NCBI RefSeq assembly: GCF_000732725.1
Contig: NZ_JPNB01000002.1
Span: 1,736,001 to 1,800,000 of the forward strand
Length of the DNA stretch: 64,000 nt
Direction of reading: 5' to 3'
Source of the DNA: Kineothrix alysoides
Lineage (GTDB): Bacteria; Bacillota; Clostridia; Lachnospirales; Lachnospiraceae
The notes beneath the pieces are model-generated. The model was given only the letters and a program-made list of their open reading frames with translations. It was not told the origin of the DNA and searched no databases. The position numbers were made by a program, and so were the translations under genes. Positions 9,023 through 18,917 of the stretch are shown here, piece by piece. Numbering within the stretch: the stretch's first letter is position 1; every line of letters starts with the position of its first letter.

Positions 9023-10540
9023 ATGGATAGAATGCGAATGATGATGGTTAGAATCGGACGGTGGTTCGACGATAATAAGATTATGAAGGGGATAGCAGCG
9101 GTTTTTGGAGTGACGATAATTCCTATGTTGGTAGCAGCCCAATATTCCCGTGCTTCAGCGGACGATTTTGGATGGTATGCCAGCGTGCGAAAGCAAGTTT
9201 GGGATGAAACACATTCTATTGTACACTTTACCTCCACTGCACTTCGGACGACGAAAGATATATATAACGAATGGCAGGGAACATTTACAACGACTTTCGT
9301 ACAAGCGTTTCAGCCGGAAATTTTTCATCCCCGTGCTTATTTTATTGTGCCCTACATCATGATTTTTTTGTTTTGTGGAGGAACCGCCCTTTTAATATAT
9401 TGCATATTGGTTAAAATATTAAAAATGAATAAGTCGGTTTATGGAATAATTACTTTTTTGTACCTGCTAATTACAATACAGTATATACCGTCTACAGGAG
9501 AAGCATTTTATTGGTTTAACGGAGCGGTAGCTTATACCCTTGCATATGCGATTATGTTGCTTTCTTTATATTTTTGCCTCGAATTTATCCGAGGAGGTCA
9601 GAAGAGAAAACTGTTTTTTGCTATATTTACAGCATTTTTTATCGGCGGGGGCAACTATTTGACCGTTGTGCTATTTCCACTCTTGCTTATTCTTATATTG
9701 TTTTTATTTGTTTCATCTAGGAAGCGTGCACTTTATTTGCTTGTACCTCTTATGGTATTCACAGTAACGGCAGTTATCAATATGAAAGCTCCGGGAACCA
9801 GCGTTCGGGGAGGCGAGATTGGCTTTAATATACATAAAGTTTTTACGGTAATTTATAAATCTATTTATAGTGGATTGAAAGTAGTTCGTTCCGATTTCTT
9901 GGGGAATCCGGTAATATTAATATCAATGATAATTATTACTTTATTTATTGTTGGAGGAATGGTAGGAAAGAGCTATGAATTCCCGTTTAAGTATCCGGTA
10001 TTTTTCGTAATAATGACATTTGGAAGCTATCTGGCTATGTTTGCACCGACTTATTATGCGGGTGTAGGAGCTCCTTTCGGAAGAATGTCCAATTTAATCT
10101 TCTTCTATTTCACGCTCAGCCTGATTATAAATATTGTTTATTTGACAGGATGGCTGCTCCGGGTAATAAGAGAAAAAGCGGGGGAAAACAAAGAAGAGAA
10201 ATACAGTAAGGGCTTTTTGAATATATGGAATACTTATAAAATATATCTGCTGCTTTTTTCAGCTGTATTAATTGGGGTGAATACTCACTGGTATGAAATG
10301 ACGGCGATGACCCGCACCGTAAAATATCTGGCAAGCGGAGAAGCGGCACAGTATGGCAGGGAAATGGATGTACGGTATGAAATACTAATGGATGAAAATA
10401 TTAAGGACGCTCAGATAAAACCGCTTACCGTTTCAGCAGGCCCCTTGTTTTTGTATGATATCGGTGAAGATGCGAATGAATGGCCCAATACGGCGGCAGC
10501 GGAATTTTTTCAAAAAGATTCGGTGTATCTGAAAAGATAA
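9023..10540 (+). CDS. Multi-pass membrane protein, DUF6056-like (GT-C fold?)
   Basis: A 505-residue integral membrane protein with about 10 hydrophobic segments. After the first segment come acidic residues D47-D48 (RASADDFGW), the position where GT-C transferases carry their catalytic or metal-binding acids. Overall pattern, including a YWFNG-like string, resembles DUF6056, a membrane family common in Firmicutes glycan loci. GT-C enzymes use polyprenyl-phosphate sugars on the outer face of the membrane. The start has AGGAGA upstream. Family assignment is by memory only; function is inference. Confidence 0.6.
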   Translation: MDRMRMMMVRIGRWFDDNKIMKGIAAVFGVTIIPMLVAAQYSRASADDFGWYASVRKQVWDETHSIVHFTSTALRTTKDIYNEWQGTFTTTFVQAFQPEIFHPRAYFIVPYIMIFLFCGGTALLIYCILVKILKMNKSVYGIITFLYLLITIQYIPSTGEAFYWFNGAVAYTLAYAIMLLSLYFCLEFIRGGQKRKLFFAIFTAFFIGGGNYLTVVLFPLLLILILFLFVSSRKRALYLLVPLMVFTVTAVINMKAPGTSVRGGEIGFNIHKVFTVIYKSIYSGLKVVRSDFLGNPVILISMIIITLFIVGGMVGKSYEFPFKYPVFFVIMTFGSYLAMFAPTYYAGVGAPFGRMSNLIFFYFTLSLIINIVYLTGWLLRVIREKAGENKEEKYSKGFLNIWNTYKIYLLLFSAVLIGVNTHWYEMTAMTRTVKYLASGEAAQYGREMDVRYEILMDENIKDAQIKPLTVSAGPLFLYDIGEDANEWPNTAAAEFFQKDSVYLKR

Positions 10541-10569
10541 TAAGTACTATAGAATGCAGAATCAGAAAT

Positions 10570-10599
10570 TTGCAATCCTATAAGTAAATATGTTAGAAT
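10570..10599 (+). promoter_or_regulatory. Candidate sigma-A promoter upstream of the ABC flippase
   Basis: In the 151-base gap 10541-10691, TTGCAA (10570-10575) and TAGAAT (10594-10599) are spaced by 18 bases. The -10 box has one mismatch to consensus, the -35 two. It would start a transcript about 85 bases before the ABC flippase gene. Nothing else is evident in this gap. Confidence 0.35.
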
Positions 10600-10691
10600 A
10601 TAAAAACGCTTCTTTGGGGGCAGGCTCAATATGAGCAAGACACAAAAAGGCAGAGCAGCGATGGAATAAATAAGCAGAGGTAAGACATCTA

Positions 10692-12443
10692 ATGGGAAAA
10701 ATACTGGCAAAGTTAAACGTATTATTGGATAGAAAACAGAAGGAAAAGATGGTGGGGCTCGTATTCATCATGCTCATAGGAGCAGTGCTGGAGACCTTGG
10801 GAATCGGAATGGTTTATCCCGTTGCGGCGGTAATTACGGATCCGAATGCAATTGAGAAGAGTAAACTTTTATCGACAATATACGATATGTTCCATATGCA
10901 GAGTGTTACACAATTTACGATGGCGGTTATGGGAGCCTTGATTGTGGTGTTCGCTGTGAAGAATTCCTATTTATTTTTCCAAAATAAGGTACAGCTTAAA
11001 TTCGTATACAGCAATCAATTCGCTACTTCAAGAAGAATGATGATTAATTTTATGAAACGGCCATATGAATATTATCTGAACGCGGATACATCGGTGATTC
11101 AGCGCAGTATTACTTCCGACGTCAATAATATGTATGGATTGATTTTAAGTCTTTTGCAGCTTTTCAGTGAGCTGATTGTATTCATATGTCTGGTTTTTGT
11201 ATGTCTGAAATCGGATATAATGATGACGGCAACGGTTTCGATACTGTTAGTTGTGGTGCTTCTTGTAATAAAAGGAATCTTAAAGCCCATCATGCGTAAG
11301 GCCGGAGAAGAGAATCAGGACTATTATAGCGGACTGTATAAATGGATTGAGCAGTCGGTCATGGGTATTAAAGAAATTAAAGTAGCAAATAAAGAGAACT
11401 ATTTTATTAACGAATATTCCGCATGCGGAGCAGGATATGTGAATGCGGTACAGCGCTATAATATATTTAATGCGACCCCAAGGCTTTTGATAGAGACTGT
11501 GGCGATTGCAGGAATGGTCTTTTATCTGATGATAAAAATAGCGGGAGGAACGGCGGTAGGCGATATCGTGCCTCAGATTACGACTCTTGCAGTGGCGGCA
11601 ATGCGCCTGATACCAAGCGCCAACCGTATCAATAATTATTTGACCTCTATCGCTTATTTTGAACCGTTTTTCATGGGAGTAACGGATAATCTGCAGGAGG
11701 ATATCCAGGATGAAAATATCGATTATAAGGAAGAGGTTTATAAGAAAAAACGAAATATTGAAAAGCTTCCGGTGAAAAGGGAGATACTTTTAAAGAATAT
11801 CACGTATAAGTATCCAAATACCGACGTTCTTATCTTCGATAAGGCAACGATGAGTATTCCGGTAGGTAAGTCTGTTGGAATCGTAGGAACCTCAGGAGCA
11901 GGGAAAACTACAGTGGTCGATATCATGCTGGGACTTCTGCGCCTGCAGGAGGGCGAAATACTGGCAGATGACTTAGAGGTTAGGGAGCATTATGAGTCTT
12001 GGCTGAAAAATATTGGTTATATTCCTCAGACCATCTTTATGATTGATTCTACTATTCGTAAAAATGTGGCCTTCGGCTATGCGGATGAGGACATTGACGA
12101 TGAGAAGGTATGGCAGGCGCTAAAGGAAGCACAGCTTGACGAGTTTGTGCGAGGGCTTCCCGAAGGACTGGATACGGGAATCGGAGAAAGGGGAATCCGT
12201 ATATCCGGCGGGCAAAGGCAGCGTATCGGTATCGCCCGCGCGCTGTTTGAAGATCCGGAGGTATTGGTGCTGGATGAAGCGACTTCTGCTCTGGACAACG
12301 ATACGGAGGCGGCAATTATGGATTCGATCAACCGCCTGCACGGAAGAAAGACATTGGTTATTATTGCCCATAGATTGCAGACGATTGAGAAGTGTGACAT
12401 CGTTTACCGCGTAGAAAACGGACAAGCATCGAGGGAAAGGTAA
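10692..12443 (+). CDS. ABC exporter, lipid-linked oligosaccharide flippase-like
   Basis: A 583-residue half-transporter: six membrane segments in residues ~20-310, then a nucleotide-binding domain with Walker A GTSGAGKTT (~399-407), signature ISGGQRQR, Walker B VLVLDEATSALD and the switch histidine in IIAHR. This architecture is that of MsbA/PglK exporters. PglK-type proteins flip undecaprenyl-linked oligosaccharides, and no Wzx-type flippase is seen in the window, so the two ABC proteins probably fill this role. A close paralogue lies at 49659. A GtrA gene follows. Confidence 0.75.
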   Translation: MGKILAKLNVLLDRKQKEKMVGLVFIMLIGAVLETLGIGMVYPVAAVITDPNAIEKSKLLSTIYDMFHMQSVTQFTMAVMGALIVVFAVKNSYLFFQNKVQLKFVYSNQFATSRRMMINFMKRPYEYYLNADTSVIQRSITSDVNNMYGLILSLLQLFSELIVFICLVFVCLKSDIMMTATVSILLVVVLLVIKGILKPIMRKAGEENQDYYSGLYKWIEQSVMGIKEIKVANKENYFINEYSACGAGYVNAVQRYNIFNATPRLLIETVAIAGMVFYLMIKIAGGTAVGDIVPQITTLAVAAMRLIPSANRINNYLTSIAYFEPFFMGVTDNLQEDIQDENIDYKEEVYKKKRNIEKLPVKREILLKNITYKYPNTDVLIFDKATMSIPVGKSVGIVGTSGAGKTTVVDIMLGLLRLQEGEILADDLEVREHYESWLKNIGYIPQTIFMIDSTIRKNVAFGYADEDIDDEKVWQALKEAQLDEFVRGLPEGLDTGIGERGIRISGGQRQRIGIARALFEDPEVLVLDEATSALDNDTEAAIMDSINRLHGRKTLVIIAHRLQTIEKCDIVYRVENGQASRER

Positions 12444-12484
12444 TATAAAACGAAGGGATTGCAGGGAGCAAGAAGGAAGAAACA

Positions 12485-12925
12485 ATGATAGAATTTATTA
12501 TGAATATGTACAAAAAATATGAGGAGGCGGTGAGCTATTTATTCTTCGGTTTCCTCGCATTTCTTGTAAACATGCTCGCTTACGCGGCGGCGGCTAAAGT
12601 GTTGGGCGCGGATGAGGACAAGGTAGTACTGGTACTGATAGCGACATCCTTTGCATGGGTCGTGGCGGTTCTCTTCGCCTATTGGACCAACCGCACCTTC
12701 GTATTTAAAAGCAAGATAACGGATAAAACGGGAGTCCATAAAGAATTCGTATCGTTTATCAGCGCAAGAATTGTAACGGGAATCATGGAACTCATCCTCA
12801 TGTATGTTTTAGTAGATGTAATTCGCGTGGACGATGTTATTTCCAAATTTATATGTAATGTAATCGTAATCGTATCTAATTATGTTTTTAGTAAGCTTTG
12901 GGTGTTCAGGAAAAAAGAAGCTTAG
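12485..12925 (+). CDS. GtrA family membrane protein
   Basis: A 146-residue protein with four hydrophobic segments and the GtrA hallmarks: YLFFGFLAFLVN near the N-terminus, YWTNRTFVFKS in the middle and NYVFSKLWVF at the C-terminus. GtrA proteins are proposed to flip polyprenyl-phosphate-linked single sugars. The matching GtrB-like GT2 is probably the C-terminal half of the protein at 18918, and several GT-C-like proteins nearby could be the final transferases. Normal length for the family. Confidence 0.88.
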   Translation: MIEFIMNMYKKYEEAVSYLFFGFLAFLVNMLAYAAAAKVLGADEDKVVLVLIATSFAWVVAVLFAYWTNRTFVFKSKITDKTGVHKEFVSFISARIVTGIMELILMYVLVDVIRVDDVISKFICNVIVIVSNYVFSKLWVFRKKEA

Positions 12926-12936
12926 GGGAGAGACGT

Positions 12937-14070
12937 ATGTCGAATTCGAAACGTCAGGCAAACTACGAATTATTAAGAATCATCGCAATGTTCATGGTGG
13001 TGACACTGCATTACTTGAATCACACAGGAGCATTGCTTTCTTTGGGGGAAAGTGCGGATGCGAAGAAAATCATAGGGACACTTATAGAGTCCTTTTGTAT
13101 CGTGGCTGTTGACGTATATGTGCTGATTAGCGGTTATTTTCTGGTAGAAGCAGGATTCAAAGTAAAGAGAATCGTGATTCTTATTTGTCAGGTGTGGTTT
13201 TATTCGATGCTCATTCCCCTTATTATGTTGGGGAGCGGAGTCGCAGGAAATGAAGCGGGCGGCATTTATGTATGGATACAGTATCTATTTCCTATAGGGA
13301 CGGAGCATTATTGGTTTGCAACCTCTTATGTGATTTTGTATCTGTTTACGCCGGTGCTCAATCTGGCTGTGAAAACGATGAGCAAGAAACAACTGCAAGT
13401 TACGCTTGTACTGCTGCTCGTCTTCTTTTGCGGGTTCAAAAGCATTTCGCCGGTGCAGTTTGTTACAGACAGGTTCGGTTATGATTTTGGTTGGTTTTTA
13501 TGCGTTTATTTGATAGCGGCTTATATCAGGCTGTATGGGTTGAGAGCTTTTTCTACAGGCAGGCGTGCATGGATCACTTATGCGGGCTGTGCCTTTGCCA
13601 TATTTGCTATCGTATGCGGATTTTATTATATTAACGGAAAAACGGGGGCATTTGCTTATTACTTTACGGTGCCGTTTCACTATAATTATTTGCTTTGTCT
13701 GGCGGGCGCAGTAGCGTTATTCTATGCTTTCCGTTACGTGAGAATACCGGAGAAAGCGGCTGGCATCATATGTGCCGTATCGCCTCTGACCTTCGGGGTT
13801 TATTTATTTCATGAGCATATTGATATCCGTTCGATATGGATCGGATGGTTGGATGAATTTATCGGACCGGTAAGCGAAGCGGGCATAGGCGGCTTTTTTG
13901 TTCATTTATTGTTGTCGGTGTTTTTGGTGTATCTGGTGGGAAGTTCTATAGACGCAATACGCAGGATTATCTTTGCTTATATCGGAAGGAACTTGGAGAA
14001 AACGAGGCCGGCGGCATGGCTTAAGAAAATCGACAGCAGTTTTTCAACTTTTGAAATCAGTGTTCGCTGA
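12937..14070 (+). CDS. Acyltransferase family 3 membrane protein
   Basis: A 377-residue protein with about 10 membrane segments. The N-terminus LRIIAMFMVVTLHY carries the R...H pair that marks AT3 (OafA/WecH) acyltransferases. These enzymes O-acylate sugars at the membrane, usually with acetyl groups. Start 12937 has AGGGGAG (12924-12930) 6 bases upstream; the longer frame from 12898 would overlap gtrA with no ribosome site. The target glycan is unknown, but the position among GtrA/GT-C genes suggests the side-chain glycan. Confidence 0.83.
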   Translation: MSNSKRQANYELLRIIAMFMVVTLHYLNHTGALLSLGESADAKKIIGTLIESFCIVAVDVYVLISGYFLVEAGFKVKRIVILICQVWFYSMLIPLIMLGSGVAGNEAGGIYVWIQYLFPIGTEHYWFATSYVILYLFTPVLNLAVKTMSKKQLQVTLVLLLVFFCGFKSISPVQFVTDRFGYDFGWFLCVYLIAAYIRLYGLRAFSTGRRAWITYAGCAFAIFAIVCGFYYINGKTGAFAYYFTVPFHYNYLLCLAGAVALFYAFRYVRIPEKAAGIICAVSPLTFGVYLFHEHIDIRSIWIGWLDEFIGPVSEAGIGGFFVHLLLSVFLVYLVGSSIDAIRRIIFAYIGRNLEKTRPAAWLKKIDSSFSTFEISVR

Positions 14071-14091
14071 GGCGGACAGAGGAGTATTTGA

Positions 14092-15819
14092 ATGAGAACT
14101 CTTGCGGCTTGGGAAGGGAACGGAAATGTATATATCAAAATAGCGGAGAAGACAGTATTTCCGCTTATATTGTTTCTTTATCCCTTGCTTCTTATCAATC
14201 AGGGTATCGATATTACGGATACGACCTATTCGCTGGGATATTATCGCTTTATGGACCGCATGGACATTACATGGGTGCTGGCAACTTATCTGGCGAATGT
14301 GACAGGCTCTTTTTTGATGAGGCTGCCCCTTGGAAATACGCTTTTGGGTATGAATCTATACACGGGGCTGTTTTTAAGCGTTCTGGCTTTCATGTGTTAT
14401 TATGCGGCAAGGCGCCGGATGAACGGGTGGGCAGCTTTTATAGGAGAGATGATTGCTCTTAGCCTTTGTTGGTGCCCTACGACGATTTTGTATAATTATC
14501 TGACCTATTTTTTGTTTGCAGCGGGAGGCATTCTTTTCTATCAGGCGTTAATAAGCGATAGAAAAAGCTACTATATATTGGCGGGGGCAACTCTTGGGCT
14601 CAATGTGATGGTGCGCTTTCCCAACCTTATGGAAGCAGCGTTGATTGTGGCGCTGTGGTTCGCGGGTTGGTTGAATAAGGATAGAAATTGGGATATCATT
14701 AAGAAAACGGGATTTTGCCTTGCCGGATACCTTGCGGGAATAGGCAGTGTTTTGCTTATCATAATTGTAAGGTATGGAATGGATTCTTTTATCGGCATGA
14801 TAAGCGGACTGTTCGGGATGACGGAGGAAGCGTCCGATTACACTCTTATGGGAATGCTTTCCGATATTGCAAGTGCATATATATCCTCTTTAAAGTGGAT
14901 TGCTTATATGATTCCATGTATATTCGCAGGAATCATTATGTTCTATATAAAAAAGGGCCGGTACGAAAAGTTTAAAAAGTTTTTGTACTGCGTTGGAATT
15001 TTAATACTGATTCGCTTTTATCTGGGGCAGGGGATGTTTTCCCTGCGCTACTATAATGAAGGAAGCGTTTTTCAGTGGATGATGCTGTTTCTTATTTTGT
15101 CTGTCGTTTGTTGTATTGCAGGAATTGGAGGTTTTATTTCCGGAAAGTCGGACAAGGAGGAGCGTATACTGGCGGCTATCGTACTCATTGTTATCATAAT
15201 CACGCCAATTGGAAGCAATAATTACACCTATCAGAATATGAATAATTTGTTTTTGGTCGCACCTTATACCTTATGGGCTTGTTATCGTATCTGGTTAAAG
15301 ACAGGAAGGCGAGCGGTTTATTTTCCGCTCCAGGCATTTGCGGCGGCGATTATACTGATGACTCTTGTACAGGGAATCGGCTTTGGATGTTTATATGTGT
15401 TCCGGGACGGTATATACGGAGAAAAAAGAGACTCGCAGGTAGAAAACAGCAGTGTGCTGGCAGGGATGAATACGACCGGTGAGAATGAGGCAAGCCTGAC
15501 CGGACTTATCGCGTTTTGGCAGGAGGAGGCTCTTCCTAAGGAACCGGCAATCTTTTGGGGAGATGCACCGGGACTTAGTTATATTCTGGATATACCCTCC
15601 GCAATTTTTACTACTTGGCCTGAGATACCCAGCAACACCTATGATGCCCTCGAACGGGCGCTTGAGGAAATAGATACCTTGCCCATGATAGTTCTTCATA
15701 ACGATACGGGAAAGGAAATCGTGCCCGGAGAAAAAACGGATTTGATTCTGGATTTTATTGCGGTGCATAAATATCAGTGTATCTTTGAAAATGAAAATTA
15801 CAAGGTGTATCGGCAGTAG
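14092..15819 (+). CDS. Multi-pass membrane protein, possible GT-C glycosyltransferase
   Basis: A 575-residue protein with about 11 hydrophobic segments and a soluble C-terminal part (~430-575). Acidic residues D40 and D43 lie in the first outside loop (GIDITDTTYS), the usual GT-C catalytic place. I do not recognise the Pfam family. Neighbours are an acyltransferase and WecE. If it is GT-C, it would use a polyprenyl-phosphate sugar donor. The ribosome site AGAGGAG lies 8 bases before the ATG. Confidence 0.55.
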   Translation: MRTLAAWEGNGNVYIKIAEKTVFPLILFLYPLLLINQGIDITDTTYSLGYYRFMDRMDITWVLATYLANVTGSFLMRLPLGNTLLGMNLYTGLFLSVLAFMCYYAARRRMNGWAAFIGEMIALSLCWCPTTILYNYLTYFLFAAGGILFYQALISDRKSYYILAGATLGLNVMVRFPNLMEAALIVALWFAGWLNKDRNWDIIKKTGFCLAGYLAGIGSVLLIIIVRYGMDSFIGMISGLFGMTEEASDYTLMGMLSDIASAYISSLKWIAYMIPCIFAGIIMFYIKKGRYEKFKKFLYCVGILILIRFYLGQGMFSLRYYNEGSVFQWMMLFLILSVVCCIAGIGGFISGKSDKEERILAAIVLIVIIITPIGSNNYTYQNMNNLFLVAPYTLWACYRIWLKTGRRAVYFPLQAFAAAIILMTLVQGIGFGCLYVFRDGIYGEKRDSQVENSSVLAGMNTTGENEASLTGLIAFWQEEALPKEPAIFWGDAPGLSYILDIPSAIFTTWPEIPSNTYDALERALEEIDTLPMIVLHNDTGKEIVPGEKTDLILDFIAVHKYQCIFENENYKVYRQ

Positions 15820-15845
15820 AAAAACCGAAAGGGAGAATGGATATT

Positions 15846-16976
15846 ATGATTAACTTTAATGTACCTCCATTTACAGGAAAAGAAATGGAATATATGCGGC
15901 AGGCGGTAGAAAATCAGAAGATATGCGGAGATGGGGAATTTACCCATAAGTGCAGTGCATGGATAGAGGAAAGGACGGGTACGAGAAAGAGCCTTCTTAC
16001 AACCTCTTGTACTCATGCGCTTGAGCTGGCAGCTCTCCTTGCGAAGATAAAGGAAGGGGATGAAGTGATAATGCCTTCCTTTACATTTGTATCTACGGCG
16101 GATGCTTTTGTGCTGAGGGGAGCCAAAATCGTATTTGTGGACATACGGCCGGATACGATGAACATAGACGAAAATCTCATTGAAGATGCCATTACTGAAA
16201 AAACGAAGGCGATTGCGGTAGTGCATTATGCAGGTGTGTCTTGCGAGATGGATAAAATCATGGAAATTGCGGGGAAATATCAGCTTATCGTGGTAGAGGA
16301 TGCAGCTCAGGGTATTATGGCCTCTTATAAAGGAAAGCCGCTTGGAACCATAGGTGACTTCGGCTGCTTTAGCTTTCATGAGACGAAGAATTACAGTATG
16401 GGAGAAGGCGGTGCGCTGCTGATCCGTGATGAGAAATACATTGAAGATGCGGAAATTTTCAGAGAAAAGGGTACGGACAGAAGCAAATTTTTCAGAGGTC
16501 AGGTAGATAAATACCGCTGGATGGATCATGGTTCTTCCTATTTGCCCAGCGATATGAATGCGGCTTATTTATATGCACAGTTAGAAATGGCGGATGAAAT
16601 CAACGATATCCGTCTGGCGAGATGGAAGCAATATTATGAAAGCTTAAGACCTCTTATGGAAAGCGGAAAAGCAGAGCTTCCCAAGGTGCCGGAGGAATGT
16701 ATCCACAATGGACATATGTTCTATATAAAGACGAAGGACATAAAAGAAAGAACAGCCCTCATCGATTTCTTAAAGATGAACGAAATTCTTTCGGTGTTTC
16801 ATTACGTACCGCTCCACTCGGCTCCGGCAGGAATAAAATTCGGACGATTCCACGGAGAAGACATATATACCACAAAGGAAAGCGAAAGACTGTTGAGGCT
16901 TCCGATGTTCTATAAACTTAAGGAACAGGAAGTGGATTACATTGCCGGTAAGGTAAAGGAATTTTATGGTGCTTAG
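15846..16976 (+). CDS. wecE: WecE/RffA, dTDP-4-keto-6-deoxyglucose 4-transaminase
   Basis: A 376-residue DegT aminotransferase with very high similarity to enterobacterial WecE (RffA) all along, including ICGDGEFT, FVDIRPDTMNID, VHYAGV, SFHETKN, FFRGQVDKY and YTTKESERLLRLP. D152 and K181 (HETKNY) are the PLP residues. WecE makes dTDP-Fuc4N (4-amino-4,6-dideoxygalactose). The dTDP-glucose synthase and dehydratase (RmlA, RmlB) are not in the window. Start 15846 gives the family MINFN start and 10 bases from GGGAG; 15837 is only one base away from it. The 3' end overlaps the next gene by 11 bases. Confidence 0.9.
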   Translation: MINFNVPPFTGKEMEYMRQAVENQKICGDGEFTHKCSAWIEERTGTRKSLLTTSCTHALELAALLAKIKEGDEVIMPSFTFVSTADAFVLRGAKIVFVDIRPDTMNIDENLIEDAITEKTKAIAVVHYAGVSCEMDKIMEIAGKYQLIVVEDAAQGIMASYKGKPLGTIGDFGCFSFHETKNYSMGEGGALLIRDEKYIEDAEIFREKGTDRSKFFRGQVDKYRWMDHGSSYLPSDMNAAYLYAQLEMADEINDIRLARWKQYYESLRPLMESGKAELPKVPEECIHNGHMFYIKTKDIKERTALIDFLKMNEILSVFHYVPLHSAPAGIKFGRFHGEDIYTTKESERLLRLPMFYKLKEQEVDYIAGKVKEFYGA

Positions 16977-18873
16977 AGAGTTCTATAAAAAAAATGAAAA
17001 TAAAATAATTGCGGCGGTGCTCATGATATTTCTGGGCGTGCTGGTGGCGGTTCGGTATGATTACTATTTCGATTTAAATGACGATGTGGTAATGAAAGAT
17101 ATTCTGGCAGGAGTCTATACGGGCAAGCCGGAAAGCCGTAACGTACAGATGATGTATCCGATGAGCCTGCTGATTAGCCTGTTTTACAGAATTTTTCCGC
17201 AGATGCCGGTTTATGGTATTTTTCTGTGCAGCTGTCAGTTTGTCTGCTTTTATCTCATTGTGCAAAGAAGTCTTTATTTTCGGAACAGTACGGTTTCCAA
17301 GCTTCTGATGGCAGTACTGGAGGGCCTTGTGATGTCGGTTCTTTTTCTGCCGCATTTTATATTTATACAATATACGGTAACCTCTGCATTGCTGGCAGGA
17401 ACGGCGGCTTTTTTGTTCGTTACGTCGGCGGATGAACCGGCAGTAAGTAAATTTATAAGAAAGAACCTATGCAGCATTGTGTTAGTTATTGTGGCATTCG
17501 GCATACGTTCGGAAATGCTTCTTCTGGCGATGCCTTTTATTTGTGTGGCGGGCATATATAGGTGGTCCTTAGAGGTCTATGGGAAGCGAGCGCTGTTTTC
17601 TACGGAAAACATAGTGAAATATTTAGGCGTTATCGGAAGCATTCTGGCGGGTATCGTACTGGTTTATGTGATAAATGATGCGGCTTACAGCGGTGGGAGC
17701 TGGAGGAAGTTTATCGATTACTTCGACAGCAGGACCGAGTTATACGATTTTCAAGGAATTCCATCCTATGAAGAGAATGAAAAGCTGTATGAAAGGCTGG
17801 GAATTACGAGAGCGGAGCAGGACATGCTATTTGAGAGATATAATTTCGGCATGGATGATACCTTAGATGCGGGAATGCTTAACGCTATGGCGAAATACCA
17901 ATCCGAAGCCAAGAAGCAAACGGTATCTGTGGGAGAAAATCTTGTGGAGAAACTGGGAGAATACCAGTATAGAACTTTCCATAGGGAGCCGAAAGGCTCG
18001 GCGACTCCTGACGATTATCCATGGAATGTCATGGTGGTATTGACGTATATTTCTGTTTTTATCGCGGGAATATGGAATGAGGTATGCAAGACAAAGGATT
18101 GTCTGACAAAGGATTGCCTGACAAAGGAACATGATGCAGTACACGGTAAGCGGACTTGCTGCGGAGTATGGAAAATAGGCTGGAAGCTGTTTCTTATGGG
18201 ACTTGTAAGAACCGTGCTCTGGATGTATATTCTTATGAACGGACGTTCCCCGGAACGCATAACACACTCCTTGTATCTGATAGAATTATGCATCTTATGG
18301 GCTATGCTTCATGTGGAAAGCCGGGGGATCGAAGCACGAATCTGTGGAAAGATAAAAGCGACAGTAGTTTTCCCCGCAGTTTTGGCGCTGACGGCGGCAG
18401 CTTCCCTCATGGCAGGAATAGGGAAGGTAGATAGGGAATATGCCGCGCGCAGGGAAGCAAATACGACAGATATAGCGATGAAGGACTATTGCCGCGCTCA
18501 TCCGGATAATTTTTATTTTATCGACGTATATTCTTCGGTATCAGATTCCGTTACTTTAATACCGTATTCTGAGAAACTGTTTCAGAATGTAAATAATCAT
18601 ATTGCAAATTACGACATCATGGGTGGGTGGCTGAACAAAAGCCCGCTTTATGACAAGAAACTGAAGGCCTTTGGACTAAGCTCCATGCAGGAGGCGCTGG
18701 CCTACAGTGAAAATGTTTATATGATGGTGAAGCTTGAAATGGGAACGGATTTTTTGACGGACTATTATGCGGATCAGGGAGTAGAGACGGAAGTAGAGCT
18801 GATCGATACCATAAACGGAATAATGGGCGTATATGAAATCCAGGGATATATGGCAGAAGAGATTGCGGATTGA
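16966..18873 (+). CDS. Large membrane protein, possible GT-C glycosyltransferase
   Basis: A 635-residue protein: an N-terminal positive stretch, a first membrane segment at ~13-30, an acidic outside loop DLNDD at 36-40, and more hydrophobic segments to about residue 250 and again 350-480. The last ~150 residues are soluble and likely outside. AAAGGA lies 5 bases upstream of the ATG, which overlaps wecE by 11 bases. Residues 376-387 contain a duplicated TKDCL unit (15-base tandem repeat). No family is recognised; a GT-C role is inferred from topology and neighbours. Confidence 0.55.
   Translation: MVLREFYKKNENKIIAAVLMIFLGVLVAVRYDYYFDLNDDVVMKDILAGVYTGKPESRNVQMMYPMSLLISLFYRIFPQMPVYGIFLCSCQFVCFYLIVQRSLYFRNSTVSKLLMAVLEGLVMSVLFLPHFIFIQYTVTSALLAGTAAFLFVTSADEPAVSKFIRKNLCSIVLVIVAFGIRSEMLLLAMPFICVAGIYRWSLEVYGKRALFSTENIVKYLGVIGSILAGIVLVYVINDAAYSGGSWRKFIDYFDSRTELYDFQGIPSYEENEKLYERLGITRAEQDMLFERYNFGMDDTLDAGMLNAMAKYQSEAKKQTVSVGENLVEKLGEYQYRTFHREPKGSATPDDYPWNVMVVLTYISVFIAGIWNEVCKTKDCLTKDCLTKEHDAVHGKRTCCGVWKIGWKLFLMGLVRTVLWMYILMNGRSPERITHSLYLIELCILWAMLHVESRGIEARICGKIKATVVFPAVLALTAAASLMAGIGKVDREYAARREANTTDIAMKDYCRAHPDNFYFIDVYSSVSDSVTLIPYSEKLFQNVNNHIANYDIMGGWLNKSPLYDKKLKAFGLSSMQEALAYSENVYMMVKLEMGTDFLTDYYADQGVETEVELIDTINGIMGVYEIQGYMAEEIAD
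18091..18120 (+). repeat. 15-bp in-frame tandem repeat
   Basis: Two copies of a 15-base unit (18091-18105, 18106-18120) differ at one base, and a third partial copy covers ACAAAGGA after 18120. They encode TKDCL twice in the membrane protein at 16966, within a loop. Copy number change would keep the frame. Confidence 0.9.
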
Positions 18874-18917
18874 TTATAAAATAATTTTTTTACGCGGGGA
18901 AGGAGCATAAGGGCTTT

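Noticed and set aside
15798-16529. 243-codon open frame on the - strand
   Set aside because: It covers the well-supported wecE gene in antisense and shows no protein-family feature.
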